A stretch of DNA of 64,000 bases from Temnothorax longispinosus (Eukaryota > Arthropoda > Insecta > Hymenoptera > Formicidae), in NCBI RefSeq assembly GCF_030848805.1, contig NC_092365.1, forward strand, positions 19,707,049-19,771,048, given 5' to 3'. The position numbers were made by a program, and so were the translations under genes. The stretch's first letter is position 1; each line of letters begins with the position of its first letter. This document shows, piece by piece, positions 25,301-40,300 of the stretch. The notes under the pieces are model-generated. The model saw nothing but the letters and a program-made list of their open reading frames with translations, had not been told where the DNA came from and made no database searches.

Positions 25301-28300
25301 TTGCTTAACGTGATGGATGATCGTTATTTATCGCTTCCGAATTTGCGATATCTCCGATGCTTTAGTAATTCAATTTGTTAAAGAAATTGATTGATAAAAT
25401 GATGAATGAGAAAAGAAACAATAATCAACTTTCTGTTAGAATAAATAGTTCTTGCGGTAAGTTCTACCGGATAAAATCATTATTTCTGAGAACATAATAT
25501 CGTTACATAGCTACCCGACAATAATCGCCGTCATCGCGTTCTTGAAAACGTGGTTCGACGAGGTCGGCCACGTGGGTGGACGTAATTGAATAACATCGCG
25601 CTTGAATATGCCATAAGACACTCCTTTTCAGGAAAATTCCATATTTCCATCGTATTCGATCGCTCGAATCGCTGATGGAGAAAAAAAGAATATCTCTTCG
25701 CGCTAACACGCTAAAAAATGTGACCGCGAAAATTTTTTCAATGACGAGATTTCTGCATTTCTGAGCGACGTCGCGATGTCTATTTTGAGAGAGGAAGGTA
25801 GAGTAGAAATTTCGTGAACGTACAATAGCAGGATAGAAAGACTCGCGACTAAGACTCTTGATTTCTGCGCAAACGCGCGACGATCGTAATTCTACCGTAA
25901 ATTCCACATAAATCCTTATGATCTACTTGCGCGCGTAAGTGCTCGACGGGCGAGCTTTGAGGATTCCTCTTGCACTCGAGGAGAATCGGACGAGGACACG
26001 ACATCGGAAGGTTTCCGCTCCGTGAACGGCGTATGATAATTAGACCTTGCCACTGCTAACGACGTGCTAGGCTGAACAGCGATTAGGATTTACTTGTGTA
26101 AGCCTCGAAACTTGGCGCTGATACGTATATCTCATTGATCTTGAGTCATGAAACATCGATCTTAGGAAAATAACTGACGGTTGATGTCTTCTATAAATGG
26201 AACTCAAAAAGGCCTATTCGTTTTCGCTGCACTTCTGAACTATATAGTGCAATAAGTTAGAATGTAAAAAATAAATTTGTTTCATTCTAACTTATTGCAC
26301 TATTATTCAGAAGTGCGGCGAAAACGAACAGGCCTAATGTTTCGCGGAAAACTCTTCGTAACGCGTTTACATTATAGATATCAAGTATTAAGCCGACGGT
26401 ATTAATCCATATATCATAGATTTTATTTTAATAAATGATATTAGTGCGATTAAAACAAGTTAAATATTAAATTACGGATCAGAAATTGATACTAGGAATT
26501 GATAGTAGAAATTGACATGTAATTTAATGGTATAAGTGACCGAAGGTCGTTTTTCAGTCAGATACAAATATTTAATCGCGAGTTTACGATATTTGGCGAG
26601 ATTTCATAATGACGTGAGCTCGCGATCAATACCCGTGTCCGGTTACCGCGATTTTCGTATCGAATGTCAATTATTTTTGTTAATGGAACGTAGAACGGGA
26701 CAACAGCGGCTTTCTATAGCGCGATAGCACGTCCGCTTAGAGCGACTGCTCCGAAGAGTTCGCGACGTAGAGCAGTGCGGTCGAGAACTATTAATGGAAT
26801 CGGGAAGACTACCGTTGTAAAGCCGACGTTCGTACGCCCGTTCTTTATCAAGCCGCGAACGAGACTGCATATAATTTCAGCGTTAAAATTATCCGCCCGC
26901 GCTTCAATGAAGATGGATAACATGCAGAAAGTGATCCGAAGCGCAACTCACGTCTGTAATATTTATCGATAGTGAAGACGAATACGCTGTAATATTCGCG
27001 TTAACAGCGGTGCACCGATCGTGCAAGAATAGACGAAAAATCGTGCGCCGTCAGTTTATCTCAATTATAGCTTAACTATAGCTCAATAGGAACATCGATC
27101 GAACGATTTTCGATAACGATATAACACGCTGCATAGAATTAAGCGAATTAAATTATGACACGATTCCGAACAATGCTCTCGTATCTTTTTCGGATCAATG
27201 CCAAACAGAACACTCGAAAGATTTATCTCTTTACACAACGTTACAACGGGCTAAAGACTGCAATATTTAAAGAAAAATTATTTGCGCAACATTCACCAAG
27301 CTAAATACTTTTCCGGCAATCTTTCCGTAACTCTAAACATCATCGCTTCAAGATGCGTTGCCTCGACCTGACGTTAAGTGTTCTGTATATTTCATGGGAT
27401 ACAACCCAGCGTATACGTTCCCGTAACTCTCTTAACAGCCGTAGTACAACAGGGTCGGCGGCTCTCCTAGGGCGAATGCCGAACGGAATCCTCGGGCGTG
27501 TTGGAGCATCCGCTAAAGTGGGTCATCGCGGCGGAGTGGAGCGCGCGGTATCTCTCCGATGTACATCGTCAATCGCTCGTTTACAACCATTCCCGAAGCG
27601 GCCGTACGCTTTGTGCACCAAAGTGTACCGTGCGCGCGGCGAACACGCCCGGTTGTATTTACGTACGTGGTAAATCGTCGCGGAATATCGTCGTCCGAAT
27701 AATGTTGCACGGTTGCACGCACGTGAGTGAGTAAACTAATTCGACCGGCTCGCTCTACATCTATAGAGCTCGTCCTTCTGCCGCGGAACTTTCGGCGGAA
27801 ATATCTCGGTAAAAGCGTCGCGAGAGAGAGAGCGTCTCCGTATATTGTCGCGTATCCCAGATCTCTCGCAGTTCGAGCGAATTTCAATCCGCGGACTCTA
27901 AAATTGGAGCTGACTCTTTTCCTCAACGAAAAAGAGCCGTCAGAAGTATATCTCCGTTAGCGAACCGTGCCCAAGGCGGTTCAATCTTGCTGATATGCAT
28001 GCTTTTGCCGGCCTAACGCCGCTCTCGCCCTCGCAGAAGTCTAAACTGGCATTACGTGCTTGAGTCGTACAATATCTGATACACTGTCTATCACCTCTGG
28101 CACCTCACAAAATATATCTCCAGCGAGAACTAGTATCATTTTTTTTTTTTTTTTCAACTTTTCTACCGACTGAATGCGTTAGGTAAGCCGCTGCATCTTG
28201 CGAAATCGCAACGAACGCCGCGCCGTCTAACTATACAGCTAACGGACAAAATGCGACAGGAACTGGTTAATCAAACCTCAAACAACCGCGCCCGTGCGTC

Positions 28301-31300
28301 TCATTATGCGGCAGGTTTTCCATGCATCCGCTTGCACGCGCAATGTGCATACGACGTAAATATTACAGGATACGGTGAGCTATCGGGCGAGCGAGGGAGA
28401 TGAAAGGAGTGCCTCGCGGCCGGCTCTTTCTCTTCGCGCGCGCCAGCAGGAAATAAATTAATCTTATCCGGCAATCTGACCTAGCTCGGTGTCAATCGTC
28501 TATCATCTCTCTTCGAACGGCATTTCGAATGGCATAAATTCTTTCCCTCCTTTGTTTAAAAGTGACGCAAGTTGCGCGATTTTGTTTCGATCCGATTTGA
28601 GGTCGCGCGTTGACCACGCAGGGGCGATCGTGAATTCAATCATTACGCATGAGTCGTCCGTTATTGCTGTTTTTCGCGTTTACATTTTCGTTTTAATCGC
28701 TAACTCAGAAATTTTTAGACGGTCTACGTCCGGCAGTTATTGATTCTACGCGCTCGTGTTCCGCCATCGTTGCATGCGCTGTCGATGTTCTACTTCGATA
28801 TAAATACCGATTGTCGATGGCCGTTAAAAGACTTCATCAAGTAAATTTCGTATCGCCGCTTTGCTACTTCTCCTTACGCGATAAATCAATGTTATAATTA
28901 TCAGCGTGACGATGCGCGAAAAATATCGCATTATATACCCGCTTTTAAAGTCATTTTAATTTGGGAGAGATAAATACAATTTTCCTATAGTTATATATAA
29001 CGTAAAAACTTGGGAGAAAGATAAGATAAATTGACAGCTCGCTTGTTATGGGACAAATTTATTTTTATTTCTCGTAAAAGTCATAGTTGTGGAAACTCAC
29101 TATACATAGCGTTAATGTTAACGTTTGTATTTTACGATAGTTTGGTAACAATCATAAATTGTATCATAATGTGATTTTTTTCATGTAACCGAAACCTTAC
29201 TCCGAATGATCGGACAAGATTATAAAAACTTTCGAACGCCTTCGACGTGGAGGCACATTTTAAACGAAGCGGTAGCCGTTCAAGGGCTCCGATACATTAG
29301 CACTAAGTCAAGGTGAGCGCATTATGCAATTCTAAAGCGCAATTAAAACTAAAGCGGAAAACGGCGATCGAACACGATATCGACAGCGAAATGACACCGA
29401 TTCGACAGTCCGCATGTTAAACACGACGCACGTCTTTCCTTTCATCCTTTACGTTTTTTTTTCAAACTTGGACTTTTCTGGCGTAAATATCTCGCTAATA
29501 AGTGGCGACTATCTATGCATTGCGCGTTATGCAACTCTTCATGTTGATGCGATATAAGGCAAACATCTCCGCCAGCTAAATATGCAAAGCCAATAAAACA
29601 CACTCAGGCAAACAAGACTGCTCATCCGATACATTTAAAGCGTGTATTACTCAACGCGTACAGATATACGTTATTACTGATATGCACGTCGTAACTCAAT
29701 CAGCATATATTTAGATAACTAGATACCGCAGACCGGGTCTTCAAGTAATTTGTAAAACCGATATATCGGTCCAGCCCGTGTAATTGGCAATCCTGCGATA
29801 TGTTACATCGCTCGAAGCAGATTACACGTGTTACATATGGTAAGATGAATTTGCACTCTTATCTGCAAACGTGGCGCGTTGTACACGAAATCATATTTTT
29901 ATCTCTTGCCTGACGTCAATTGGAATCAATACGATTTTTTACAATGTCCTTCAATCTTTCATTCATTATTCATCTTTCATTCGCATAAATAATACTACTC
30001 TTCTCATCGATGTGTATCTAACAAAATAGATTCCTATCTCTAACAGATTGCATCCTGAAATGACATAAAAATTTGCGAATCGCGAGCCATAAGTGTACAG
30101 AGACACAGAAAAGGGGTATCATTCATGTTTATTTTATGTAAAAATTATATTGAAATTAAATTTCATTGAATTAATATAAAAATTAAATTTTGTTGGACGG
30201 TGTAGCATTGTCGCATCGATAATATGTAGACCACAGTTGGAATATTCTCTGCCCGCATTTGCTAAGTCCCGATTGTTCAACGAGAAAACATGCCGCAAGC
30301 TAATACGCAGCTTTCAGTGAACAGCTTGCAGCTTACGCTGCAACTTGGACGCGATCGAGGAACTGCTGCGCCGAAAGCCTTTGTTCGCTATCGACATCCT
30401 GAGTCGCGGTTCGCGTTTATCGAAACCATTTTCAACGTTCGTGCGAGCGGAGCGTGAATATCGGATATATAATTGGGATTTAATTCGCGCCATAGTCCAC
30501 TAAAGCGACACGATCGGAACTTGATAACGATCTCACCCAGCAATTAATAAAGTCGTCGGAGACTCGTGCTCACTGACTCGTGTGAGATTAATACGGTGAA
30601 TTATGTAACAACTTATACGAAATGAAAAGTAATTCCCGTTCCGCAAATAGTTATACCAATATATAAAGTAACTTGTGTGCTTCGAACAGATATAACAGAT
30701 GGTATCGTGTAATTATAACATATGTCGAATAAGGTAATTAGATTGCAAAGTCCCCTTTAAATGCATTATCAATTAATTAATATGAAACGAGAATAATCAT
30801 CGCAACGTTAGTTGCAAGTTATATAGTTTCGGAGTAAAGGAATTAATGTTTTACATCCTCTCATACAAAATTCGGAGAACATGTTCTATATCGATTCAAA
30901 GTAGTTAAATAAAGTAGTTAAACGAATTGATCATTGACGCATCAGTCCGTTTTCTCACTTCACATTTACAAATTCACATTAAATCTAATTTCAGAATCCT
31001 ATTTGATTCCGGGATTTATTCACATATAACTCTTAAAAATTATGTTTTGCTGAAATACACTGCAGTTAACGCTAAAATATTGTTAGAGGTGGAATAATTT
31101 CGTTAGTACGCTAATATAGTTGAAAATAATTAGCTGATCTATTTTAAAACGTTACGAAAATAGTTTAAAAAGTTATTTCATTAGCGCGAGCTTACATATA
31201 AGCTCTCCTTGTAATAAAAAGAGTGCTTTGCCTGTTCCTTTTTTAAATACTCATTTCCTACACTTCCGGAATCTAACAGAACCAACTAAAATGAGCAGAG

Positions 31301-34300
31301 AAATCCGAGATCAACTCTCTTTATTTCTCATGCAAGTACAAGGTAATTGTTCGGTGTCGTGTTTCAAAATTTTGCGATGTTATGTAATACGACGTACAAT
31401 TAACATTTAAAAGGCTTTTCGATGATTACTGTATGAATAGCCGCAATCTTCTGTTTTTTTTGTTTTCTTGCAATTAAAATAGTTCTACATGATCGACGAT
31501 ATGGTTTTTATAGATAGCAGTGCTTTTTATCAACTATATGCGACTGGAAAATAAACGCGTGTAAACGAACTTGCGCGCGCGCAGCTGCATCGTTTGCACG
31601 GGGTTATCTGAAACACGATCTGATTTACATCGTTCCGTGGGTAGTTCGATGATGCTAACTCGTCGACGAAGGCGAGCTGGACAAACGAAGCCGTACGCGA
31701 GTGCATAGAGAGGAAAAAAAAGGTTGATGCGCGTTATGTAAAATTGCGCGCCGCGGCGATCGATCACGAAAGACAAAATAATCGGATAGTCGGTATTATC
31801 AGCATCGTATTAACACCAGCCGATCCCGGCGAATTGCCAAGTAAGCTTCTTTTGATCAATTACAAGCCTTATTTATACAATTTGTGAACGTCGATCAATA
31901 GTGGACGCGCAAATCGTGAGAGCGGATTGACGTTTTATCGTTGCTTAGTTCTTTATATCCCTTCCTTTCCTTCACAAAGAACCAAGAGTCCTTCTAGACG
32001 AACATTAAAAGACACGTTAATTTACTTGTCTACATGCAAAGTTAATAAGCAAATTTTACTAATACAGAAAAACAGTCTACATTCCTTCACAATCTACATT
32101 TTCTTCACAAAGAAATAGGAATCCTTTCAGATGGACATTAAAAGGCACGTTTTTTATTTGTTATACAGAAAATAAATTGTAACATTAATGATATATAATA
32201 ATCTACGTGCAAATTTAATAGCAAATTTTACAGAAAATAATCTACATTCCCTTTTTTCCTTTATAAAGAAGTAGGAATCCTTCTAACCGGACGTTAAAAG
32301 TTTTCTACGTTTTCTATTGATTCACATGCAAATTCAATAGCAAATTTAATAGCAAATTTTAAAATTTTAGTACAAAAATAGATTAAATAACGTTCATGTT
32401 AATATTCTAATTGTAAGCATAATGTTATTATAATTTTTTTCAAATTCGCGCGTGTTTTGCGAGCTTTAAGGATAGGTAACGCAAATGCCAGATCCGATCG
32501 CGTTGAATATCACGTTTCTACAATTTGCTCGGGCAATCCAGACGGAGATTACCATGCGGAATGTTCCGCCCGCAAGTATAGCCTATCTCGTCAGAGTAAG
32601 TCCCGAGGTCTGGTCTTAAGCAAATGAAGTTATACCCGCGGATGCAGCTGCGCCGTTTCAAAGGACTATCTGAAACGCGATTTAATTTAAAGCGTTACGA
32701 ATGGAGGTAGTTGCACGATTTCAACTCGTTTACCGATGGTGGAATCGCGATTCGGAGATTCAAGAAACTTTCGTTCCTTGGGAACGACTCGCTTTCCTCC
32801 GCCGCGCGGAAAAGCGAAATTCATTACACGGTTATAGAATTTCATTCGAAACCTGCCAAAGCGAAACACGGTAAATCGACAGAAATCGCGGCTCCGTAAA
32901 TCTGTTTCGTCCCAACAACGCGAAGTCGCGAGGTTCGTTCGCAAACTACAACAATCCTACTTCGCCTCGAGATTAATCAATTCCATTTTACGATGACTGC
33001 ATCACGGTCACGTTTCAAATCAAGAAGTAAGAAGTCGGTTTTAAAGATTGCTTCTAACGGCCCAACACATTCGTATTTTCATTCGAACGCATTCAAAACT
33101 TCCGCGGGGATAATCTTCTCCGAGTCCTATCTGCGAAACAGGTCTACAACCTGCGCGCGTTATCCGCGGCAAGCGGATAGACGCGTCATTAACGTGCCGT
33201 ATCTTCGGCACGATCTGCTTGAAAGCGTTTCTTAAGGGACAGTTGAATGCATCTCTTTCGTCAGCGGGGAGTCAAGGAACTTTCTTTCGCGCCGAGAGCG
33301 CAGCCGTGCCAATCGATAACACGCTTCGCACGCATGTCCGGCAAACCGAGAAAATCGCAAGTACGAAACGGTTGCGCAAGTATTTCCGGTTCTGGGGAGA
33401 TGCGCACGGACCTTGGCATAGCGCGAAGCGAAAACGTATTGAACGCTTGCCGTATTTTAATTCTGTTCTATCCCACAGTGGCGAGTAATGAAACTTTCAA
33501 GCTTCTCGGTCGTGATAAATTGCAGCGTTCATGCGAATTGAGTAAACTGCATTTTGCCAAACGTAAAATTCGTTAAATTATTATTGATTTACGACGTAAA
33601 GATAGTAATTTGGATTATATATCCTTTCAGACTTTTATGTACCTTAATTCCGAATTCCGACATGATAATAAAATAATAGTCCAAGGTGATACGTAAGAAA
33701 CTATGAAATTGAGCGTGACACAAGTCAAAGAACGCCCATTGCATGTTCAATGCCATATAAAATTGCAATAATAAAAATCATTATAATTGCACGTTACCGA
33801 ACATTATTGTTGAATCAGATCTTTTGCCCTGCTTCAAAACACATGCGCAAAATTGGCCGTCGAAACCGAATATTAGCAAACTGGATTTTTAATATAATCT
33901 TCATTTTGCATAGTACTTCAATTAAATTACTGTATAATTGTAAGAAAATTATAACGCCGACAGATAACAATGCCGAAATATTGCGTACTAACTACTAAAA
34001 GTAAACTTATCGCAAAGTAATAGAAATGCAGTGCAACGAGGAACATTGAAATTATACATTCAAACGATAGTTCAAAGTTGAACTCGAATAGAATTCAATT
34101 CGTCGTTGCGCGCATTTCTTGCTTATAATTAATGTGAAAACGAGATAGTACTTACTCCCTCGTGGTCCGTAGAACTTAACGGAGAATTCATTTAGTCCTC
34201 CTAGAATCGTCACCTCGTGTTTGCTTTCTATTCTGTTTGGAGGCAAAAGAGTTAAGGAAAATCGTTCTCTCTCTCTTTCTCTGTCTCGCCGCGTTACGCT

Positions 34301-37300
34301 GCGTGCAGTATCTCCGTGCGACGGGAGAGGCAAATCACGGGTTGTCGGGCGTCGACGGCAAGAAACGACGTAGTAATCGACATAACGATGCACCCGGAAA
34401 ATAGAAATAGAGGTAAGAGAAGATGCAAAACTGTGCCGAGCTATGGTGGACCGTTACGGCCAGCGCGCGACTATCTAACCGACACGAATATTCCAGGGAC
34501 ACAACGCTAAACCGTATCATTTTTCTGCCTATTTTTTTTTTTACTTTTCTCTCTTTATTTGCGCGATGGATTGCTCGCATGGCAAAACCACGGATTGGAC
34601 TTGTGCGGTATCAATAAGCCACGCAGTTTAAATACAGCCGTTTTGCGCGGACTTTTTACATTTGCATAAATATGGACAAGAAGAGAGGTATAAAACTTTA
34701 TGAATTAGTTAATAAAACTTGGAAAATGTATGCGTCGGCACCTTTAAGCTCGGCCCTTTTAGTTTATCGTTGGAGATATTGTAATCTCATTTATCGCACA
34801 TAACCGTGATTTATATCGACTTGTACCTCGTGTATATGAATACAACAACGCGCTTAAAAAGGACGGGGATTGCAATAGGCTCACACACACCATACACACA
34901 CAAGCATACACACCATTAACGGGAACGTTTAAACCAGCGGAGGTCGCTGGCTCGCTTATCGCTTGTGTAAGAGCAAAACTTTCGAGGCGTGCATTAGAAA
35001 GTGCTTATCTAAACGGCGTTTCGTTGGAGATGAATTATTATTTTTTCTCGAAAGATCAAACGCGGGCCAAGCTTTGTTGTGTATACGAAAACGGCAAGAG
35101 CGGATCTTCCGACAACAGTCGCGAACGAAAACGAATCGCGAAAATAGATTTCGCCACAGATGCGTTTTAACGATATAATATAAATTACAAACTATCTTTC
35201 ATCGCGAAAGAATCAAGCGATTAAATCATCGAGATATCTCGTTCGACTTAAAGGTGTCGAAATATTTCTCAAACCTCGCATTTACAGTGTAGCACGTTGT
35301 TGCGATTTCCGTAGGTATACGTTATACACTTACGAGGTACACTTTTATCATCGCGTAAAATCTGTGGCGCGCGGCGCAGCAATAAAACCCGTCCTGATTA
35401 AATTATTCAACGACCTGCTCGCGCACGTGAAACGCACGCGGTAGCGCTTTTCAACGCGTTGGAATATAAAAATATCATTAATTTAATATCCCTCCCCCCT
35501 CCCCGTCGAATTTTGTCAGTCGTGAAACCAAAGTATGCAGCAGTGGGTACCCAGTGTCATTAAAATATTCAAGCGCATGCAAGAGCATTCGTCGTAATAA
35601 TACATTAAATTGTGTAATTTTCCAAAAATTACACTTGCAGCCTTTCAACGTTGAATCTTCAACAAAATAACATACTTGTCATTGTCATTACACTGTTTTT
35701 ACAAGGCAAACACCGTTGCATTCGCGATTTCGTCGTCCAGGAAAATCATATTGATTTTCTGATAAAAATTAAAAAAAAAATTGATTCTCTTAATTGCGCA
35801 ACGCGTTATCCGACTTACGATAAACACCTCGATGTTGTGGCGAGCAGTTAGAGTCTGCCTTTCAGTATACGCGTTCTCACCTGCGGAGGGAGGGGGGGGG
35901 GAGCAGGTCCGAGAGCTTTGTTATCCGCAAGACCACGTTCCGTGAATGCACCCGATTCCGCGGCCGCTCGCGTTCTCAAACCCGACGGCGATGGTGCGCC
36001 CGGGTAAACACGCGGAGCCCCTCTCCCCGGAGCGGCGTAGAAGCAGCATCGGCCGCGAACAATGAACGGATACTCTCCGACGCGACGCGGCGAGGAAATA
36101 AACCAGCGAATCGCACGTGGGTCTCTCTCTCTCTCGCTCCCCGTTTGCACGCGCGTTCCTTTAATCGTTCCTCTCGTTGCGACACGCGATAGCACACGCC
36201 TTCGTCACGCGGCATTGATTAGAATAACTATCTCCCCGCCTCCGGATTTCATCTGGAGTAGTGCTCTCCAAGAAGCTGCCACAAGCCTCGGGTTATAACA
36301 CGTCCTCTATTACAAGTTATTACATTAAGTAATTACGCGTGGCGTGCGTGACATTACGAGCACTAATTTTATAACGTAAAGACTTTTATCCCGAGGAAAC
36401 TTTTAAATATCCTACATTTCTACGTTTAAGGAATAATTTTTAATTAGCAGATATTTGTTCTGCACGTTTTATGAATTTTATGGTGTATTTCGTTTTCATA
36501 ACATCATTTCAATCACATCGAAAGCCACGAGCGAAACGAGATGGAAGCGGGTCCGCGAGCTAGCATCGCGATAAAAATTGCAGTCTCTACTTTACAGAAA
36601 CCTCCCGGGACGCGAAAAGGGCAAAGATACGCGCTCGAAGGGTACAAAGGGAAATTTTTCATGACGAGGCGTATGGAAATCGCCGAATCACCGCGCGGCT
36701 TCCACGCATCCTAATCCGAACCAATTTCTTGCCGTGCAAAATCGCTCGCGCATCCACGTGAGTCGTTGTGTTGTCGGCGCGCTGAAAGTCGTACGCTTTC
36801 CGCGCGTATCCTGACACGGAATCCGCGCGCCCGGTCGGCCTTTCCGCGTTGCTACCCATTATCGTGGAATAATGGAGATATCATCTCGCGCGTGTGCGTC
36901 TCTATTCATCAAATGAGCGTCTCTATTCATGTGCTCTAATACACATCGCCGAATTAGCGCCGCGGCGGTACAAGGCATCCTGTTACGAGGAACGGCCGAC
37001 ATGTGCGTCTGACGGACGCATCCAACGGGCGTTATTAGAGAACAGATCGCCTCCGTGTTTCGACGTCCGTCGACACGGCGGCGTCGACGTCAGAGAACTG
37101 AAAATGGAAACCGGTCGAAAAGTAAAAAATAAATAAAACCAAAAAAGAAGCAAAAAACAAGTTATTCATCGCGAGTGAAAAATATCGAATTCTGAGATAA
37201 ACAAAATTGCATTTATATATTTAAAAAAAGAAAACGATGTTAAAACGCGAAACGAGATTACGTTGCGTTTCGGATTTTCGGAGCGGATTGAGTGCGGACG

Positions 37301-40300
37301 TTTCGGAGAGACGAGACGCTGCGATGTAATCCCGCGAAACCGCCGAGGGTAAGATAGGTAAATTCACGCGTCGGCGAATGGATAAAACGATAAAACGCCT
37401 GTGCAACGTTCCCGGGATGCGTCGTACAAAAAACGAGCGCGACGTTTAAATCCAATTGAGCGGCACGCCCGTCGAGAAATTGTCCGAGCGGAAGTCTGTA
37501 ACGGCCATAACGCTCCAAGGATTTTACATTCCCATTGGCATAACGCAAGATACACCATAAACGAACGGGGCTCGACGGAAACGATTGCTCAATCCCGGGG
37601 GACCGTTACATTCTCTCCTGCCTCCTGCCCGCGCAACGTTGTTGTTTACAACATTGAAACGAGCCGGGGACAATTTGTTTCTCTCTCTCTCCATCTCTAT
37701 TCTCTACCTACTGTCCGTCTCTATGTATTACTCCAATGCCGATCGATCAGTACAGGCTCGTAATTCCTTTTCGCCCATCGTGCTTTCACAATCGCGGCCA
37801 TATATTAAAATAAGAAAAGCCGATTTGTATGCTGGATTTGCGCTAGAAAATTCAGAAAAGAAGGAAACCCCGCAAGAAAAATCTCCAAGACGTGAATGGC
37901 GGAGATATTTATAAGCAACACGACGAAATAAGATTCGCAGGATTAAACGTGATATAATAAAATAACGCTGAAAAATAATCTACGCTTCTGAATGAAATGG
38001 AAATAATTAGATTATAAAGTAAAAGAGGAATCGAGAGACGTAGTAGGACCTCTAATTTCTTTTAAAGAGATTTGGGATAAGACTAATCTTATCCTGTGTC
38101 TTCATTTTTACTAAAGTTGTTTGACCCAAAACTTCTAACCCTAGTTCGTAATTCTTTTCCTTGTACTATCTCTTTCCGAATTGTGTGTTTATGTGGATGT
38201 GTAAGTGTCCGCCGCAGTGGTGAACTCGAGTCAGTAAGTTCGTTAGGCCCAAAAGATTGTTCGGGTCAGTCCTCCTTGCGTATATTTAGATTGCATTTAG
38301 ATTTAGAAACCGTTACGCGATTTGACCGATAGATCCGAAGAGCGCGGAAGATCAGAAGTTCACCAAGCTGATTGTCGAGTCGAAGAAATCATGACGTGCG
38401 TAACTAGAGGCTTCGTTTTCTAAGATCCACCGCACAAGACTCTCGTACGGTCACGTAGCGTAACGTAACGTGAGCCAACGCACAAGAAACGTATTGGTTT
38501 TACGGCCGTTACGGCGTTATACGTTTCTTGTGCGTTGATTTACGTTACGTTACCATGCGAGAGATTGTGCGGAGGCTCTAACTGATACGTTTCTTGTGCG
38601 TTGACTCACGTTACGTTACGCTACGTGACCATACGAGAGTCTTGCGCGGTGGCTCTAACGCGGCGTTTCATTACCGTAAGAGACGAACGAGCAAAGGAAA
38701 GAAACTGTCGACTGAAACACGCGAGGATCACCAAGCCAGGCGAGGAGGAATCGATTTTCCAGTTCACCCGCGAAAAGGAGCGCGACTGAAATCGCGCGAT
38801 AAAATTATTCACAGGACCGGAAAAAAATACATTGCGCGCGCGATTAATGGCACGTCTTACGCCGATATAGTATTGTACTTTTTCCGATGAAAGACAATGT
38901 TTCTCCGCGTGAATTAGGCGAGGCAAAACGCGACACCTCTCGCATAAAATCACTCTGATTAGAAATTGAAATGAAGGAGCGACAGGTTCCCCAAAATGTC
39001 CAAATGATACTCTCGACAGATTGATGCGTTTTTACAACGCGATAAACACGTGATACTTAGGTAATAGCACGTGAGAAATCGAGAGACCTTCGACTGGGCG
39101 ATGGATCGTGCGCGAAGCGGCCTGTAGTCCTATGACGCGCTCCCGGTATTAATGAATGTCGCGAGACAAGCGGAAAGATACGCGTTAATAATATGTTCGT
39201 CGATACGCACGTCGCACAGTGCAAACAACGCACCGCGATTGTAATAACGATTTAAGGTCGATTCACACTATACGACACGTGCCGTCATCTTCCGGCAACG
39301 ACACGTATCGGCACGACAATACATTAAAACATGCTTTTTAAATGAAACTGTCCACACTAATCGGCACCGGCACGCACTGTAAAAAAATTTTGTAAAATTA
39401 CAACTATTATAGTGGGTAATTTTGAGACCCACTATAATAGGTGTAAATTTCCACACATTTTTAATTTGTGTAATTGTAATACAAAATTACTTTTTCCTTC
39501 CGTACTGTAATTTTGTAAAATTACAACAGTTATTATAGTGGGTCTCAAAATTACCCACTATAATAGTTGTAATTTTACAAAATTTTTTTACAGTGCGGAC
39601 CGACACCAACATTCTCGCAAAGAATATTCTGACGGTCCGTGTCGGTGCCGGTCTGACAGTGTGAATTAGTAAATGGTAGAGAACAAACGCAGCAGAAGAT
39701 GGACCAAGAAAAATTAATTGAAAATGTTAAGTCCTTCATATGTAATCAGCCATCCGAAATAGGTTGAATCAATTTTAACAAGTCATAAAATTTGCAGTAT
39801 CCTAAAATATTGGTAAAACTTGTCGTCATATTTCGGTAAGTCTTTGGACAATGTCGTTCAAGTTTCCTTTTTTTTTTAATATTTGATATACCCATTTTCG
39901 ATTTCTTTTCTTCGTGTTTTTTTTTTACTTTGGCTTCGTCCTTGTCTAAAAATAAGACTATAAGAACCAATTTATCATCGTTGGGTGATCCATCCATCGT
40001 AGCTGCTAAACGTCAACTGATGGACGATTGCCGAAGCAGTGCAGTCTGAACATACGCATTAATTTTGTCGTGCTGGCCGATACGTGTCATTGTCCGTGTC
40101 GTACAGTGTGAATCGACCTTTATCCGTTTCGTACGCGCGAATGCGCTCGCAAACCATTACAGTGAGCCATTAACGATCCCTCTCTTCATTTCTAGCTTTG
40201 CCGAAGTGCCTCGTTAATTACAGGATAATTGATTAAGTTGATTTCGATATTGCATACGCGAGGAAACTTCTGTAGCGACATCCCGCGAAGCCTATTCGCG

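Larger units (their letters stand above)
18479..34155 (-). other. UBE2H intron 2, remaining part; no further exon recognised
   Basis: Intron 2 spans 17723-34155. Apart from the repeats listed separately, it holds AT-rich sequence with CpG-rich patches (20.4-20.6, 27.4-28.0, 28.2-28.5, 32.5-33.5 kb), a (GA)n tract at 25189-25211 and a T14-type run near 28139. No open frame on either strand resembles a known protein. Confidence 0.6.
39255..40119. mobile_element. PIF/Harbinger-type DNA transposon, non-autonomous, 865 bp, TTA target duplication
   Basis: Terminal inverted repeats AGGTCGATTCACAC(TA)TACGAC... and ...GTCGTACAGTGTGAATCGACCT are flanked by TTA at 39252-39254 and 40120-40122, the 3-bp target duplication typical of PIF/Harbinger. 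Subterminal inverted motifs (ggcaccggcacg / cgtgtcggtgccgg) lie inside. The minus strand holds a fragment resembling a transposase N-terminus (39997-39746). A different palindromic element interrupts it at 39375-39595. Confidence 0.85.
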
